Of a DNA stretch of 56,349 nucleotides, positions 15,921 to 23,696 are shown in pieces; position 1 is the stretch's first letter, and every line of letters starts with the position of its first letter. The DNA comes from Bacillota bacterium (GTDB lineage: Bacteria; Armatimonadota; HRBIN16). The stretch spans positions 1 to 56,349 of the forward strand of contig JAIMBJ010000022.1 in assembly GCA_023511455.1 (NCBI GenBank), in the 5' to 3' direction. Both the position numbers and the translations under genes were made by a program. The notes below the pieces were generated by a model that was not told where the DNA came from, did no database searches, and saw nothing but the letters and a program-made list of their open reading frames with translations.

Positions 15921-16643
15921 ATGAAATCTCCGCTTATCGGTATCACAACCGGCTACGAACAACAGGATGAGGAGTTCGTCTCGCTGGAGAGGCGGTACAT
16001 CCGCGCTGTGGAGCGGGCAGGCGGAGTTCCGGTGACGCTGGCTCCCCTTCAGGAGCAGCGACTGGTGGAGCGCTATGCCATTCAGCTGGACGGGCTCATT
16101 GTCCCCGGCGGCAAGGACATCCCCCCCGCCCTGTATGGCGAAGAGACGCACCCCGAAACCGAACCCCTGTCGGAAGAACGCCCTCTCTTTGAGATGCAGC
16201 TGGTGCGCCTGTTTCGCGAGTTGGATAAACCCGTGCTGGGCATTTGTTACGGCTGCCAGCTGTTAAACGTGGCGTTCGGGGGCACTCTCGTTCAGGATAT
16301 TCCCTCGCAGGTTGCCAGCAGCGTCAAGCATCGCAGGCGAACGTCGCTAGAGCCCCACGCCCGGCATGTGGTGAGCATCCGTCAGGGCAGTCTCTTGAGC
16401 GGGATTCTGGCAGCAAACGAGTTGGAAATCGTCAGCTCGCACCATCAGGCAGTCAAGCAACCGGGCAGGCATTTGCAGGTCGCTGCCCTCGCACCGGATG
16501 GCGTGATTGAAGCCGTTGAGCTGGAGGACGCGCGCTTTTTCGTCGGGGTACAATGGCATCCGGAGATGGACCCTGAAGCGGAAGCAACCCATCGGCTGAT
16601 GCGGGCATTTATCGAAGCCGCCTCGGGGATTGGGCATCGATAA
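15921..16643 (+). CDS. Class I glutamine amidotransferase-like hydrolase (PuuD family, peptidase C26)
   Basis: The 240-residue cytosolic protein has the nucleophile elbow VLGICYGCQLLNVAFGG with the catalytic Cys, and the His-Glu pair in FFVGVQWHPEMD. Characteristic PGGKDIPPALYG also appears. The family includes gamma-glutamyl-GABA hydrolase of putrescine breakdown, but substrate range is broad and no polyamine genes are adjacent. The start is taken at 15921 because the upstream in-frame GTG at 15849 precedes the promoter. A pseudopilin gene follows after 14 bases. Confidence 0.85.
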   Translation: MKSPLIGITTGYEQQDEEFVSLERRYIRAVERAGGVPVTLAPLQEQRLVERYAIQLDGLIVPGGKDIPPALYGEETHPETEPLSEERPLFEMQLVRLFRELDKPVLGICYGCQLLNVAFGGTLVQDIPSQVASSVKHRRRTSLEPHARHVVSIRQGSLLSGILAANELEIVSSHHQAVKQPGRHLQVAALAPDGVIEAVELEDARFFVGVQWHPEMDPEAEATHRLMRAFIEAASGIGHR

Positions 16644-16657
16644 AAGGAGGTTTTGCA

Positions 16658-17326
16658 ATGGGACGACGTGCGGCGTTTACGCTGATTGAGATTCTGGTCG
16701 TTATCGCGATTATCGCGGTGCTGGCCGGGCTGCTGTTTCCCGTCTTCTCGCGTGCCCGTGCGAAAGGGCGTGAAACCGCTTGCCTGTCCAACATCCGCCA
16801 AATCGGAATGGCAATCATGATGTATGCCGAGGACTACGGTGAACGCTATCCGTGGGCAGTCGACGCGACCGACAAGTATACCCCCCAAATCTGGAACGAC
16901 TTTCCGGAATGGCAGCAATGGATACCCTACATGCCGCTGCTACATGAAGCCCTGATGCCCTACTGCCGCAGCCCGCAAATCTGGGAGTGCCCATCGGATA
17001 TTGGATACGTGTATCAGGACTTCAACTGCGAACCGCTGGACGCTACCCCGTCCTCCTACCGAAAGTTTGGCACCAGCTACGTCTTCCGCACCGAGATTGC
17101 CTTCCGGCAAATGATGCTGTCCAACTTCCAGTATCCTTCGGAGGTGAACGTCATCATGGACAGCAGCGGCGCGTGGCACGGCAGTGAAGGAATTATGCGT
17201 ACGCGCATCGAATGCTTCGACCCGCGCTTCTACAGAGGCTATCGCTATAATGTATTGTTTGGCGACGGACATGCCAAAAATATCACCTACTACGACCTGG
17301 ACAGAGCGTGGAGCATTCCACTGTGA
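16658..17326 (+). CDS. Type II secretion/type IV pseudopilin-like protein (prepilin-type signal, DUF1559-like)
   Basis: The 222-residue protein starts MGRRA|AFTLIEILVVIAII: a short basic leader, a cleavage site with Ala before Phe, Glu at +5 and a hydrophobic helix. The rest is a soluble pilin head ending in FGDGHAKNI. In the usual processing-associated H-X9-DG motif the His is replaced by Arg here. An AAGGAGG site precedes the ATG. It sits 14 bases after the PuuD-like gene and its stop overlaps the start of the amidohydrolase gene, so it is embedded in an unrelated metabolic operon. Confidence 0.88.
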   Translation: MGRRAAFTLIEILVVIAIIAVLAGLLFPVFSRARAKGRETACLSNIRQIGMAIMMYAEDYGERYPWAVDATDKYTPQIWNDFPEWQQWIPYMPLLHEALMPYCRSPQIWECPSDIGYVYQDFNCEPLDATPSSYRKFGTSYVFRTEIAFRQMMLSNFQYPSEVNVIMDSSGAWHGSEGIMRTRIECFDPRFYRGYRYNVLFGDGHAKNITYYDLDRAWSIPL

Positions 17327-18681
17327 TTCTGCGAGCAGACTGGGTACTGCCTGTCGCCCGCGACCTCATTGAACAGGGCGAGGTGGTGATACACAACGGG
17401 ATGATTGTGGACGTACGCCGGCGTTCGGGCACGCGCGGCGGTGCAGACGTGCTCGATTTCGGCGAGGCGGTCATCCTGCCCGGGCTGGTGAACGCGCACG
17501 CGCACTTGGAACTGACCGTGCTGCGCGGCGCCATCGAAGACCTGCCCTTCTTTGAGTGGTTACGCAGGCTCGTCGAGCTCAAGCGTTTACTATCCGATTC
17601 GGAGTGGCGGGATTCGGCTCTGTGGGGTGCTCTGGAAGCGGCGTCATCGGGTGTGACAACAATAGCAGACACCTCCGATTCGGGAACCTCCGCGTACGCC
17701 CTGTTGCAAACGGGTCTGCGCGGTCGTGTCTATCAGGAGGTTTTCGCCGTGCAACCCGACCATTCTGCGCAGAAAACGCTCAGGGAGCTGGAAGATAAGC
17801 TGCAGTGGCTCCACCGCGCGACTCAGGGCACCCTGGTGGAAATCGGCGTTGCCCCGCACACGCTGTACACCGTGCGACCGGATGTCATGACCGCTCTGCG
17901 CGACTATACCCGTAAGAAAGGCTACCCCGTGTGCATCCACGCCGCCGAATCCACCGAGGAGGTTGCCCTGTTGCACGAGGGCAAGGGCAAGTTCGCCAGC
18001 ATGTATGCCGGACGAGGCATCGCCTGGGAGACACAGGGCAAGCATCCGATAGACATCCTGCACGAACAGGGCTGGCTGGACGCCGACACCCTGCTGGTTC
18101 ACGCAGTGCAAACCGACTCGCGCCACGCAGAACTCTTTGCCGCGACAGCCGTTGCACTCGCCCACTGCCCCCAGTCCAACGCGAAGCTATACAACGGCGT
18201 CGCGCCTCTAAGCCACTGGCTGCAACAGGGCGTGAAGGTCGGACTGGGAACCGACAGCGTGGTCAGCAATAACGCCATCGACATGTTCGCGGAGATGCGC
18301 AGTGCGCTGATGCTGCAGCGGGCGGTGTTCGGCGTCGATTCCTGCATGACCGCGCCCAAAGCGGTGGAGATGGCAACACTGGGCGGGGCGCGTGCCCTGG
18401 GCATGGCGGAACGTATCGGCACGCTGGAGCCGGGCAAGCAGGCAGACCTGTGTGTGGTATCCCTGAGCAACACTCACTCTTTCCCCGTTTACGACCCTTA
18501 CGCCGCGTTGGTTTTCTCCACACGTGGCTCCGACGTGCAGATGACGATGGTAGCGGGGAAAATCATCTACCAGCAGGGCGAGTATCCGCTGCTTCGCGAA
18601 CCCGTGCCTCATCTGCGCGAACGGCTTCGCCGTACCGTGCGACGCATTTGGGAAACGCTGAGCCATGACAGATCTGAGTAG
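17323..18681 (+). CDS. Amidohydrolase of the TrzA/MtaD type, candidate aminofutalosine (or MTA/SAH) deaminase
   Basis: A protein of about 452 residues with the zinc/iron amidohydrolase motifs in order: HAHLE (His59, His61), CIHAAEST, LVHAVQTD, PQSNAKLYNG and GTDSVVSNNAIDMFAEM. This subfamily deaminates cyclic amines such as cytosine, guanine, methylthioadenosine or aminofutalosine. The GTG at 17323 overlaps the pilin stop as GTGA; a GTG at 17308 is an alternative. Two menaquinone genes, mqnA and a UbiA prenyltransferase, lie 0.6-2.3 kb away, and the futalosine pathway can use such a deaminase. I therefore favour aminofutalosine deaminase, but this is contextual inference. Confidence 0.85.
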   Translation: MILRADWVLPVARDLIEQGEVVIHNGMIVDVRRRSGTRGGADVLDFGEAVILPGLVNAHAHLELTVLRGAIEDLPFFEWLRRLVELKRLLSDSEWRDSALWGALEAASSGVTTIADTSDSGTSAYALLQTGLRGRVYQEVFAVQPDHSAQKTLRELEDKLQWLHRATQGTLVEIGVAPHTLYTVRPDVMTALRDYTRKKGYPVCIHAAESTEEVALLHEGKGKFASMYAGRGIAWETQGKHPIDILHEQGWLDADTLLVHAVQTDSRHAELFAATAVALAHCPQSNAKLYNGVAPLSHWLQQGVKVGLGTDSVVSNNAIDMFAEMRSALMLQRAVFGVDSCMTAPKAVEMATLGGARALGMAERIGTLEPGKQADLCVVSLSNTHSFPVYDPYAALVFSTRGSDVQMTMVAGKIIYQQGEYPLLREPVPHLRERLRRTVRRIWETLSHDRSE

Positions 18682-19306
18682 CTGGCAGAAGCAGCTGTGC
18701 GAACTGGGGCACTATCTCGGCGAGCGAGGGCTGGCTTGGGGCACCTCCGGCAACATCAGCCTGCGTGTGGATGAGGAGCGTTTTCTCATCTCCGCGTCCG
18801 GCGCGTGGCTGGGCCAACTCACGCCACAGCAAACCGCCCTCTGCGCTCTACGCGACGACGCCGTTTCAGGAGCCAAACCGTCGGTGGAAACGCCCATGCA
18901 TCGGGCGATTTACCGCACCCGCCCGGAAGCCCAGGTCGTGGTGCATGTCTCCCCGCCCTACTCCACGCTGGTCGCCTGCTCGAGCCTCGAGGTGCCCACC
19001 AACCTGAACATCGAGAACATCTTTTATCTGGGGCGCGTCGCTCGCGTACCCTACATCCAGCCGGGCACCCAGCAGCTCGCCGACGCCGTCGCCGAAGCGG
19101 TGCGGGAACATGAGACCATCATCCTCTCGAATCACGGCGTCATCACTTTCCACCGTTCCATCCCCGACGTGCTGATGCGTGTGGAGTCTTTCGAGATGAG
19201 CTGTCGCATCATCGTGATGGCGCGGATGGCAAATATCCCGTTGAACCACCTGTCTGCGGAACTGGTGGAAGCGTTGCGCAGTGCAGGCGGCTACCGCCCT
19301 GTGTGA
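18665..19306 (+). CDS. Class II aldolase/adducin-family protein with an altered metal site
   Basis: The 213-residue protein has the family core: GTSGNISLRV, PMHRAIYRTRPEAQVVVH, the late motif ILSNHGVI and a helical C-terminus. Relatives include fuculose-phosphate aldolase and methylthioribulose-phosphate dehydratase, which bind a divalent metal through a His-x-His pair plus a later His. Here the pair reads H-V-S, so one ligand appears missing while SNHG is kept. The gene overlaps the amidohydrolase by 17 bases and ends 2 bases from the convergent mqnA stop. Possible roles are an altered lyase or salvage of deoxy-ribosyl products from nucleoside breakdown. Confidence 0.82.
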   Translation: MTDLSSWQKQLCELGHYLGERGLAWGTSGNISLRVDEERFLISASGAWLGQLTPQQTALCALRDDAVSGAKPSVETPMHRAIYRTRPEAQVVVHVSPPYSTLVACSSLEVPTNLNIENIFYLGRVARVPYIQPGTQQLADAVAEAVREHETIILSNHGVITFHRSIPDVLMRVESFEMSCRIIVMARMANIPLNHLSAELVEALRSAGGYRPV

Positions 19307-19308
19307 GG

Positions 19309-20067
19309 CTAAACCAACCCCAGCTGCTTACACTCGTGGGCAAAGCGGTTTAACGCCTGTTCGTGGGCGTCGGTCATCGCGTACTGCATGATGTCGCGCA
19401 AGTAGTGCCGAATCAGGCTCGCGTTTATATTCAGCCGCGTCGCTTCCTGCTGCACGATAGTCTCGAGGTGCGCCAAACCCCACTCTCGCGCCCGATGCAA
19501 AATCTCTTCCACATGGGCATTGACGCTTTCCACACGCCCCAGCCACAACGCCCACACGAACGGCAAACCCGTCCACCGATACCACTCCTCACCCAAATCG
19601 ACGACAAACAACCCCTCAGAACACGCCATCATGCCCTTATCACCGATGAGCAGAGCCGCATCCGCCTGCTGAAGCATTGCCTCCAGATGGGGAGCTGCCG
19701 GGATATAGCGGGGGGTTGCCTGCCACCATCGTGCGAAAAGCACCTGCACCAGCGCGGAAGAGGTCAGAGAGCTGGTATCCAGTGCAACCGAGCGTATGCT
19801 GTCCACAGGCACTTTCGAGAAGAGACGCACGCTGAGCACCTTGCCCGTGCTGGCGATGGTGATGCCCGGAACCGCCCTCCAGTCCGCATGGCGGAATAGT
19901 TCGACGGAGGAGACCATCGCGCACCCCACCTCACCGGCTTCCACCATGCGCGCCAGACGCGACGGCACATCGTACACCACTTCCACGCCAGTGCGTGAGC
20001 CCTGGGGGGTCTGGAACCACGCAATCAACGGCTTTGCGTTCAGGTAAGGGACGCTACCGATTCGCAC
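19309..20067 (-). CDS. mqnA: Chorismate dehydratase of the futalosine menaquinone pathway
   Basis: The 252-residue protein opens RIGSVPYLNAKPLIAWF, the diagnostic start of MqnA/MqnD-type periplasmic-binding-like enzymes. It also has the ligand-pocket stretch CAMVSSVELF and ADAALLIGDKGM. MqnA converts chorismate to 3-enolpyruvylbenzoate, the first step of futalosine-dependent menaquinone synthesis. It starts with GTG at 20067, right after the UbiA-type gene (3-base gap), with GGAGGTGATG as ribosome site inside the upstream gene end. The two form an operon. Confidence 0.9.
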   Translation of the reverse strand: MRIGSVPYLNAKPLIAWFQTPQGSRTGVEVVYDVPSRLARMVEAGEVGCAMVSSVELFRHADWRAVPGITIASTGKVLSVRLFSKVPVDSIRSVALDTSSLTSSALVQVLFARWWQATPRYIPAAPHLEAMLQQADAALLIGDKGMMACSEGLFVVDLGEEWYRWTGLPFVWALWLGRVESVNAHVEEILHRAREWGLAHLETIVQQEATRLNINASLIRHYLRDIMQYAMTDAHEQALNRFAHECKQLGLV

Positions 20068-20070
20068 CCA

Positions 20071-20943
20071 TCACCTCCAGAATACCCACCAGTCCACCAC
20101 CGTAAACGCCAGCAGCAACACGCTCACCCACCCGTTCAAGGTGAAGAAGGCAAGGTTCACCCTGCTGAGGTCGTTGGGTTTCACCAGGCTCTGCTCGTAG
20201 GCGATGAGCACAGCTGCCACCGCCACCCCTGCGTAGTATCCCCAGTGCAGACGGGCTATCTGCCCCACAGCGATTAGCAAAAGCACCATGCCCACATGCA
20301 TCAGCCGCGACAGCCACAGGGCACGAGCTTCCCCGATGGTCTGCGGCAGCGAGCGCAAACCGACCCGCCGGTCAAACTCCACATCCTGCAGGCTGTAGAT
20401 GATGTCGAATCCTGCCGTCCACAGCATCACCGCCAGCGAGAGCAGTATCGGCACGATGTCGAAACGTCCCTGCACCGCCAGCCACGCCCCCACCGGCGCG
20501 ATGCCCAGACTCAGTCCCAGCCACAAGTGGCTCAGTGCGGTGAACCGCTTGGTGTAGGAATAGCCCAGAATCCAGAGCAACGCCACCGGCGACAGCGCGA
20601 AGCAAAGCGGGTTGAGCTGCCACGCTGCCAGCACAAACACCGCCGCGGACACCGCCGTGAACAGGGCGACCTGACCGACGGAGAGAATGCCACGCGGCAG
20701 CGCGCGGTTTGCAGTGCGGGGGTTGAGGGCGTCATAGTGCAAATCCGCGATACGGTTGAAAGCCATCGCCGCGCTGCGCGCCCCCACCATCGCCGCCAGT
20801 ATCCAGCCCAGCGTGCGCCACTCCGGCAGTCCCCGTGCCGCCAGCAACGCGGATAGCAAGGCGAACGGCAGCGCGAAAACCGTGTGCTCGAACTTAATCA
20901 TCTCCAGAATGATGGCGACCTGTCGCACAAACACCCAAATCAT
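20071..20943 (-). CDS. mqnP: UbiA-family prenyltransferase, probably MqnP
   Basis: The 290-residue membrane protein has about eight to nine helices and the two Asp-rich motifs that bind polyprenyl diphosphate and magnesium: FNRIADLHYDALNPRTANR and DIIYSLQDVEFDRR. It begins MIWVFVRQVAIILEMIKFEH. UbiA enzymes attach the prenyl tail to an aromatic ring. The partner mqnA downstream makes MqnP (menaquinone, futalosine route) the best reading, although the family also contains UbiA proper and other aromatic prenyltransferases. Confidence 0.87.
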   Translation of the reverse strand: MIWVFVRQVAIILEMIKFEHTVFALPFALLSALLAARGLPEWRTLGWILAAMVGARSAAMAFNRIADLHYDALNPRTANRALPRGILSVGQVALFTAVSAAVFVLAAWQLNPLCFALSPVALLWILGYSYTKRFTALSHLWLGLSLGIAPVGAWLAVQGRFDIVPILLSLAVMLWTAGFDIIYSLQDVEFDRRVGLRSLPQTIGEARALWLSRLMHVGMVLLLIAVGQIARLHWGYYAGVAVAAVLIAYEQSLVKPNDLSRVNLAFFTLNGWVSVLLLAFTVVDWWVFWR

Positions 20944-21035
20944 TGCGATGGCTCGTCAACCTCCATTGCCATTATACCCCGCCCGACGGGAAGGAAAACA
21001 TGCCTCTTCACAGCGAAAGTGGAGGACACGAACGC

Positions 21036-21091
21036 TGTCATGCTGAACGGAGTGAAGCATCTCAGATTCTTCGCTGATTTTCAGAATGACA
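21036..21091. repeat. Interspersed palindromic repeat, copy A
   Basis: Two related arms, TGTCATGCTGAACGGAGTGA... (21036-21064) and its imperfect complement ending TCAGAATGACA (21064-21091), make a near-continuous hairpin. It resembles the dispersed 'TGTCATTCTGAGCG...GAAGAATCTC' repeat known from many bacterial genomes. A second copy with the arms in the opposite order is at 22487-22554. Confidence 0.7.
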
Positions 21092-21126
21092 CGGGTTGAC
21101 CGAATAACACGGCAGGTAGCGGTGAC

Positions 21127-21324
21127 ATGCAGGAGCATCACGTGCAACCCAAACGCATTCTCTGTCCACGCTGTCCGCTGTACGACCGGGCAAGGCGTCG
21201 GTGTGCCATCGGCAAAGTGAACCCCCGCACGAAACTGGACACCTACGAAACCGCGCGGCTGTTGGGCGTGCGCGCGCTGTGCCCCTTTAACCCCTACCGC
21301 GAGCGTTTGTTGCACCCCAAATGA
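21127..21324 (+). CDS. Small cysteine-containing protein of unknown function
   Basis: A 65-residue basic protein with cysteines in the pattern CPRC, then C about 12 residues later and one more Cys (LCPFNPY), enough for a zinc or Fe-S site. It is isolated: a repeat lies upstream and the terminator of the minus-strand PEP-CTERM gene downstream. The ribosome site (GGTAGCGGTGAC) is weak. I do not recognise the family, but the ordered cysteine pattern suggests a real gene. Confidence 0.5.
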   Translation: MQEHHVQPKRILCPRCPLYDRARRRCAIGKVNPRTKLDTYETARLLGVRALCPFNPYRERLLHPK

Positions 21325-21373
21325 GAAATGCGCCGCTAGGCAGCTCGCATCTGCAGCGCGACGCATTTTCTCT
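21323..21373 (-). terminator. Hairpin terminator of the first PEP-CTERM gene
   Basis: GAGAAATGCG (21323-21332) pairs with CGCATTTTCTC (21362-21372), with inner CAG/CTG pairing. It overlaps the TGA of the small plus-strand gene. A close relative of this sequence lies after the second PEP-CTERM gene at 22600-22645. Confidence 0.55.
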
Positions 21374-21431
21374 CGCCTTCGTTATTCCGTTTTTCGGAAA
21401 GGGAAGTGAGCGGAACGGTTCAGTTTTCGTG

Positions 21432-22268
21432 CTAAGCCCGCCTGCGGCGCAATAGCGCGAGTGCAGGCACGCCACTCAGGAACAACATCCAGGTGGAAGC
21501 ATCCGGGATCGCCTGGATGTAGACCACCAGGTCGTTGTAGTCTTTGTCAGAACGACTCAGTGGGAGGTCCTCGGCGCCGATGTAGTACGCCGGGTAAGCG
21601 CCAGTCTTAGCCTGGAAAAACGCAAAGTGCTGCTTGCCATACTCCGTGCCGCTGTTCAGCGTCGATTGCGAGAAGAAGGCACGCAGCACGGTGCCCGGAT
21701 TTGCGGAATCTTCAGTTGCCAGGTAGAACCCGAAATCGGTCCAGGGGCTGACAAAGGTGAGAGACGCACCTGGGCCGTCGGTCCCCTTAAACAACAGCAT
21801 ACTTTTACCAGAAAGTCCCAAACTGCCTGGTGGCGTGGTCAGCAACTCATTAAGGTTGCTGGGCAGGTCACCCTGCTTGTAAATGCCGAAGTAGTTCCAG
21901 TTGCTCAAGCCCGCGATTTCAATCTTCAGGGCTGCCCAGTTGGGCGCTACCGACTGGAAGTACACCTCAATCGGCATGCCGAACAGACCCGCATTCGTCC
22001 CCGTCCCTTGCAAATACGGCATGGACGGATTGTTCGGGCTTTGCGGATGTCCGGTGAATGCGCCTGATCCCGCGATGAAATTGCCGATGTTGCCCGGCTG
22101 CGTGTAATCCGACGAGTTGCCATCCCAGTAGGGGTCTCCGTTCTCGTCAGCTGCCCACGTTCCCTGCCACGCAACGCCGGTGGCGGCGGGCTGCAGCGTC
22201 AGTGCGTTCGCCGTTCCCATTACGAGAACGATGCTGGCTATCACAGCCAGCGGAACCAGTCTGTTCAT
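21432..22268 (-). CDS. PEP-CTERM-like sorted surface protein with DUF4114-type domain (paralogue 1)
   Basis: The 278-residue protein has a signal peptide (about 1-22, ending ANA), a beta-rich body and the DUF4114-like segment GAEDLPLSRSDKDYNDLVVY. The tail IPDASTWMLFLSGVPALALL plus RRRRA has a short polar motif, a helix and a basic end, the layout of PEP-CTERM sorting signals read by exosortases. The first motif is PDAST, not PEP. It is a clear paralogue of the next gene (22732-23481), sharing ADENGDPYWD/ANDNGDPYWD and the tail. GAGGAGGG precedes the ATG and a sigma-54 promoter lies 62 bases upstream. Confidence 0.88.
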   Translation of the reverse strand: MNRLVPLAVIASIVLVMGTANALTLQPAATGVAWQGTWAADENGDPYWDGNSSDYTQPGNIGNFIAGSGAFTGHPQSPNNPSMPYLQGTGTNAGLFGMPIEVYFQSVAPNWAALKIEIAGLSNWNYFGIYKQGDLPSNLNELLTTPPGSLGLSGKSMLLFKGTDGPGASLTFVSPWTDFGFYLATEDSANPGTVLRAFFSQSTLNSGTEYGKQHFAFFQAKTGAYPAYYIGAEDLPLSRSDKDYNDLVVYIQAIPDASTWMLFLSGVPALALLRRRRA

Positions 22269-22329
22269 ATCCTTTCCCTCCTCGAAACGAACTATAGGGC
22301 GATGGCACCCTACGCGCCCCTAATATGTT

Positions 22330-22344
22330 GCAAAAACCGTGCCA
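22330..22344 (-). promoter_or_regulatory. Sigma-54 (-24/-12) promoter of PEP-CTERM paralogue 1
   Basis: On the minus strand, TGGCAC-GGTTT-TTGC is an exact match to the -24/-12 consensus. The distance from TTGC to the ATG at 22268 is about 62 bases. Confidence 0.8.
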
Positions 22345-22486
22345 AATACGGGGTTTCCTGCGCCCGAGGGGCATTTTCTGTTGAAAAAAGCCCGATGCAA
22401 ACAAGCACCCTTACGGGAAGCGTGTGTGTAGTTAGGATGTTTAGCAATATAAGAACGAAACGCTTGGTTCACCGCACCACGGTTTG

Positions 22487-22554
22487 GAGATTCTTCGCTA
22501 ACGCTCAGAATGACAGGTAGCCGCTTGTCATGCGGAACGACATGAAGCATCTCA
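22487..22554. repeat. Interspersed palindromic repeat, copy B
   Basis: GAGATTCTTCGCT...CAGAATGACA (22487-22515) and TGTCATGCGG...GAAGCATCTC (22526-22554) are inverted relative to each other across an 11-base loop. The same two arms occur in the opposite order in copy A. With the sigma-54 promoter (22330-22344) and the hairpin at 22600-22645, this accounts for most of the 463-base space between the two PEP-CTERM genes. Confidence 0.7.
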
Positions 22555-22599
22555 TGGCGGGCAGACGTTGACGGAGGGAAAAGCCCGAAGGCAATCACG

Positions 22600-22645
22600 G
22601 AAAATGCGCCGATAGGCAGTTTCTCACTGCAGCACGGCGCATTTC
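22600..22645 (-). terminator. Hairpin terminator of the second PEP-CTERM gene
   Basis: GAAAATGCGCCG (22600-22611) pairs with CGGCGCATTT (22635-22644); inner GCAG/CTGC extends the stem. On the minus strand the stem ends in CATTTTCC. It is similar in sequence to the hairpin at 21323-21373. Confidence 0.6.
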
Positions 22646-22731
22646 ACACAGGTTGGTAGCCGGTCTATTCGCTTTTCTGGATGGGCACAGCCTGCGGTGG
22701 GCTCACCGCAGGCTTCCCTCGCTTAAACCTA

Positions 22732-23481
22732 CTACGCGCGTTTGCGGCGCAACAGCGCGAGTGCAGGCATCCCGCTCAGGAACAGCATCCACGTCGAGGC
22801 GTCGGGTACTACGTTCGCGACGTACACCACGAAGTCATTGTAGTCTTTGTCGCCCAGCCCTTTCAAGTCCTCGGCGCCGATGATGTAACCATTCCTCAAC
22901 AACGGCAGCAGACTAGGCGGGATGGTCGGGTTCGTGATGAGCGAAGTAGGAGGTGTTGGCGCCTCGAAAAACGCGAAATGCTGTAGACCCTGGTCCGCAC
23001 CTTGATTGAGCGAACTCTGGGTATAGAAGGTTCCCTGTGGGCTCGTCAGGTAGAACCCAAAGTTACTACCAATCGGGACATTGAAGAGTTTGCTCTGATT
23101 GGGGCCAGCCGAACCGTCGAAAAGCTCTGTCTTCACAGGATTGCCGGAGTTCAGTACGTAGTAGCCGAACTTATTGTTTGGCGCAAATCCGGCAATTTCA
23201 ATCAATATGGCTGCCCATTCCGTGCCATTCGTGAACTGCACTTCGGGGTCAGCCGCACCGGCACCGGACGCCCAAGTCTTCAGGGAACCGTAACCTTTGC
23301 TCAAGAGCCACTCACCGATGTTGGGTTCGCTGGATGGGTTGTCCCAATACGGGTCCCCATTGTCGTTGGCTGTCCATGTGTACCACCCATAGCCCGCCTG
23401 GCCCTGCAGCGTCAGCGCCCACGCGCCGCTCACCGCCAGCACCAGACCGGCTACCAGTACGAACAGTACGAACCGTTTCAT
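22732..23481 (-). CDS. PEP-CTERM-like sorted surface protein with DUF4114-type domain (paralogue 2)
   Basis: A protein of about 249 residues with signal peptide (MKRFVLFVLVAGLVLAVSGA), a beta-rich body and the DUF4114-like GAEDLKGLGDKDYNDFVVYV. It ends VVPDASTWMLFLSGMPALAL followed by LRRKRA. It is tandem to and paralogous with 21432-22268. The ATG at 23481 is chosen because AGGAGG lies 10 bases upstream; a GTG at 23487 is possible. The protein is predicted to be exported, processed by an exosortase (none in this window) and held at the surface. Confidence 0.87.
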   Translation of the reverse strand: MKRFVLFVLVAGLVLAVSGAWALTLQGQAGYGWYTWTANDNGDPYWDNPSSEPNIGEWLLSKGYGSLKTWASGAGAADPEVQFTNGTEWAAILIEIAGFAPNNKFGYYVLNSGNPVKTELFDGSAGPNQSKLFNVPIGSNFGFYLTSPQGTFYTQSSLNQGADQGLQHFAFFEAPTPPTSLITNPTIPPSLLPLLRNGYIIGAEDLKGLGDKDYNDFVVYVANVVPDASTWMLFLSGMPALALLRRKRA

Positions 23482-23548
23482 GCTCACGTTCCCTCCTTTT
23501 CGGAATATGGTTCAGGGCTGCGAGAACCCTTTCCACCCCTAAATATAT

Positions 23549-23563
23549 GCAAGATTCGTGCCA
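23549..23563 (-). promoter_or_regulatory. Sigma-54 (-24/-12) promoter of PEP-CTERM paralogue 2
   Basis: On the minus strand, TGGCAC-GAATC-TTGC, an exact consensus match. It lies about 62-68 bases before the start codon. Confidence 0.8.
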
Positions 23564-23658
23564 TAGAAGGGGATTTTGGGGGGTTTGAGGGAAAAATTTT
23601 TGGAAATTTTTTGCGCCTGCGCCCTCGCCCTGTTTTTGCCGATAATGGATGCAGATTG

Positions 23659-23667
23659 TGCTATAAT
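23659..23667 (+). promoter_or_regulatory. Extended -10 promoter of the glycosyltransferase gene
   Basis: TGCTATAAT (23659-23667) precedes the gene by 30 bases. It shows that the in-frame ATG at 23670 is upstream of the expected transcript start, so the ATG at 23697 is used. Confidence 0.6.
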
Positions 23668-23696
23668 GAATGGATACTGCCGGAGGAGCAACGCCC

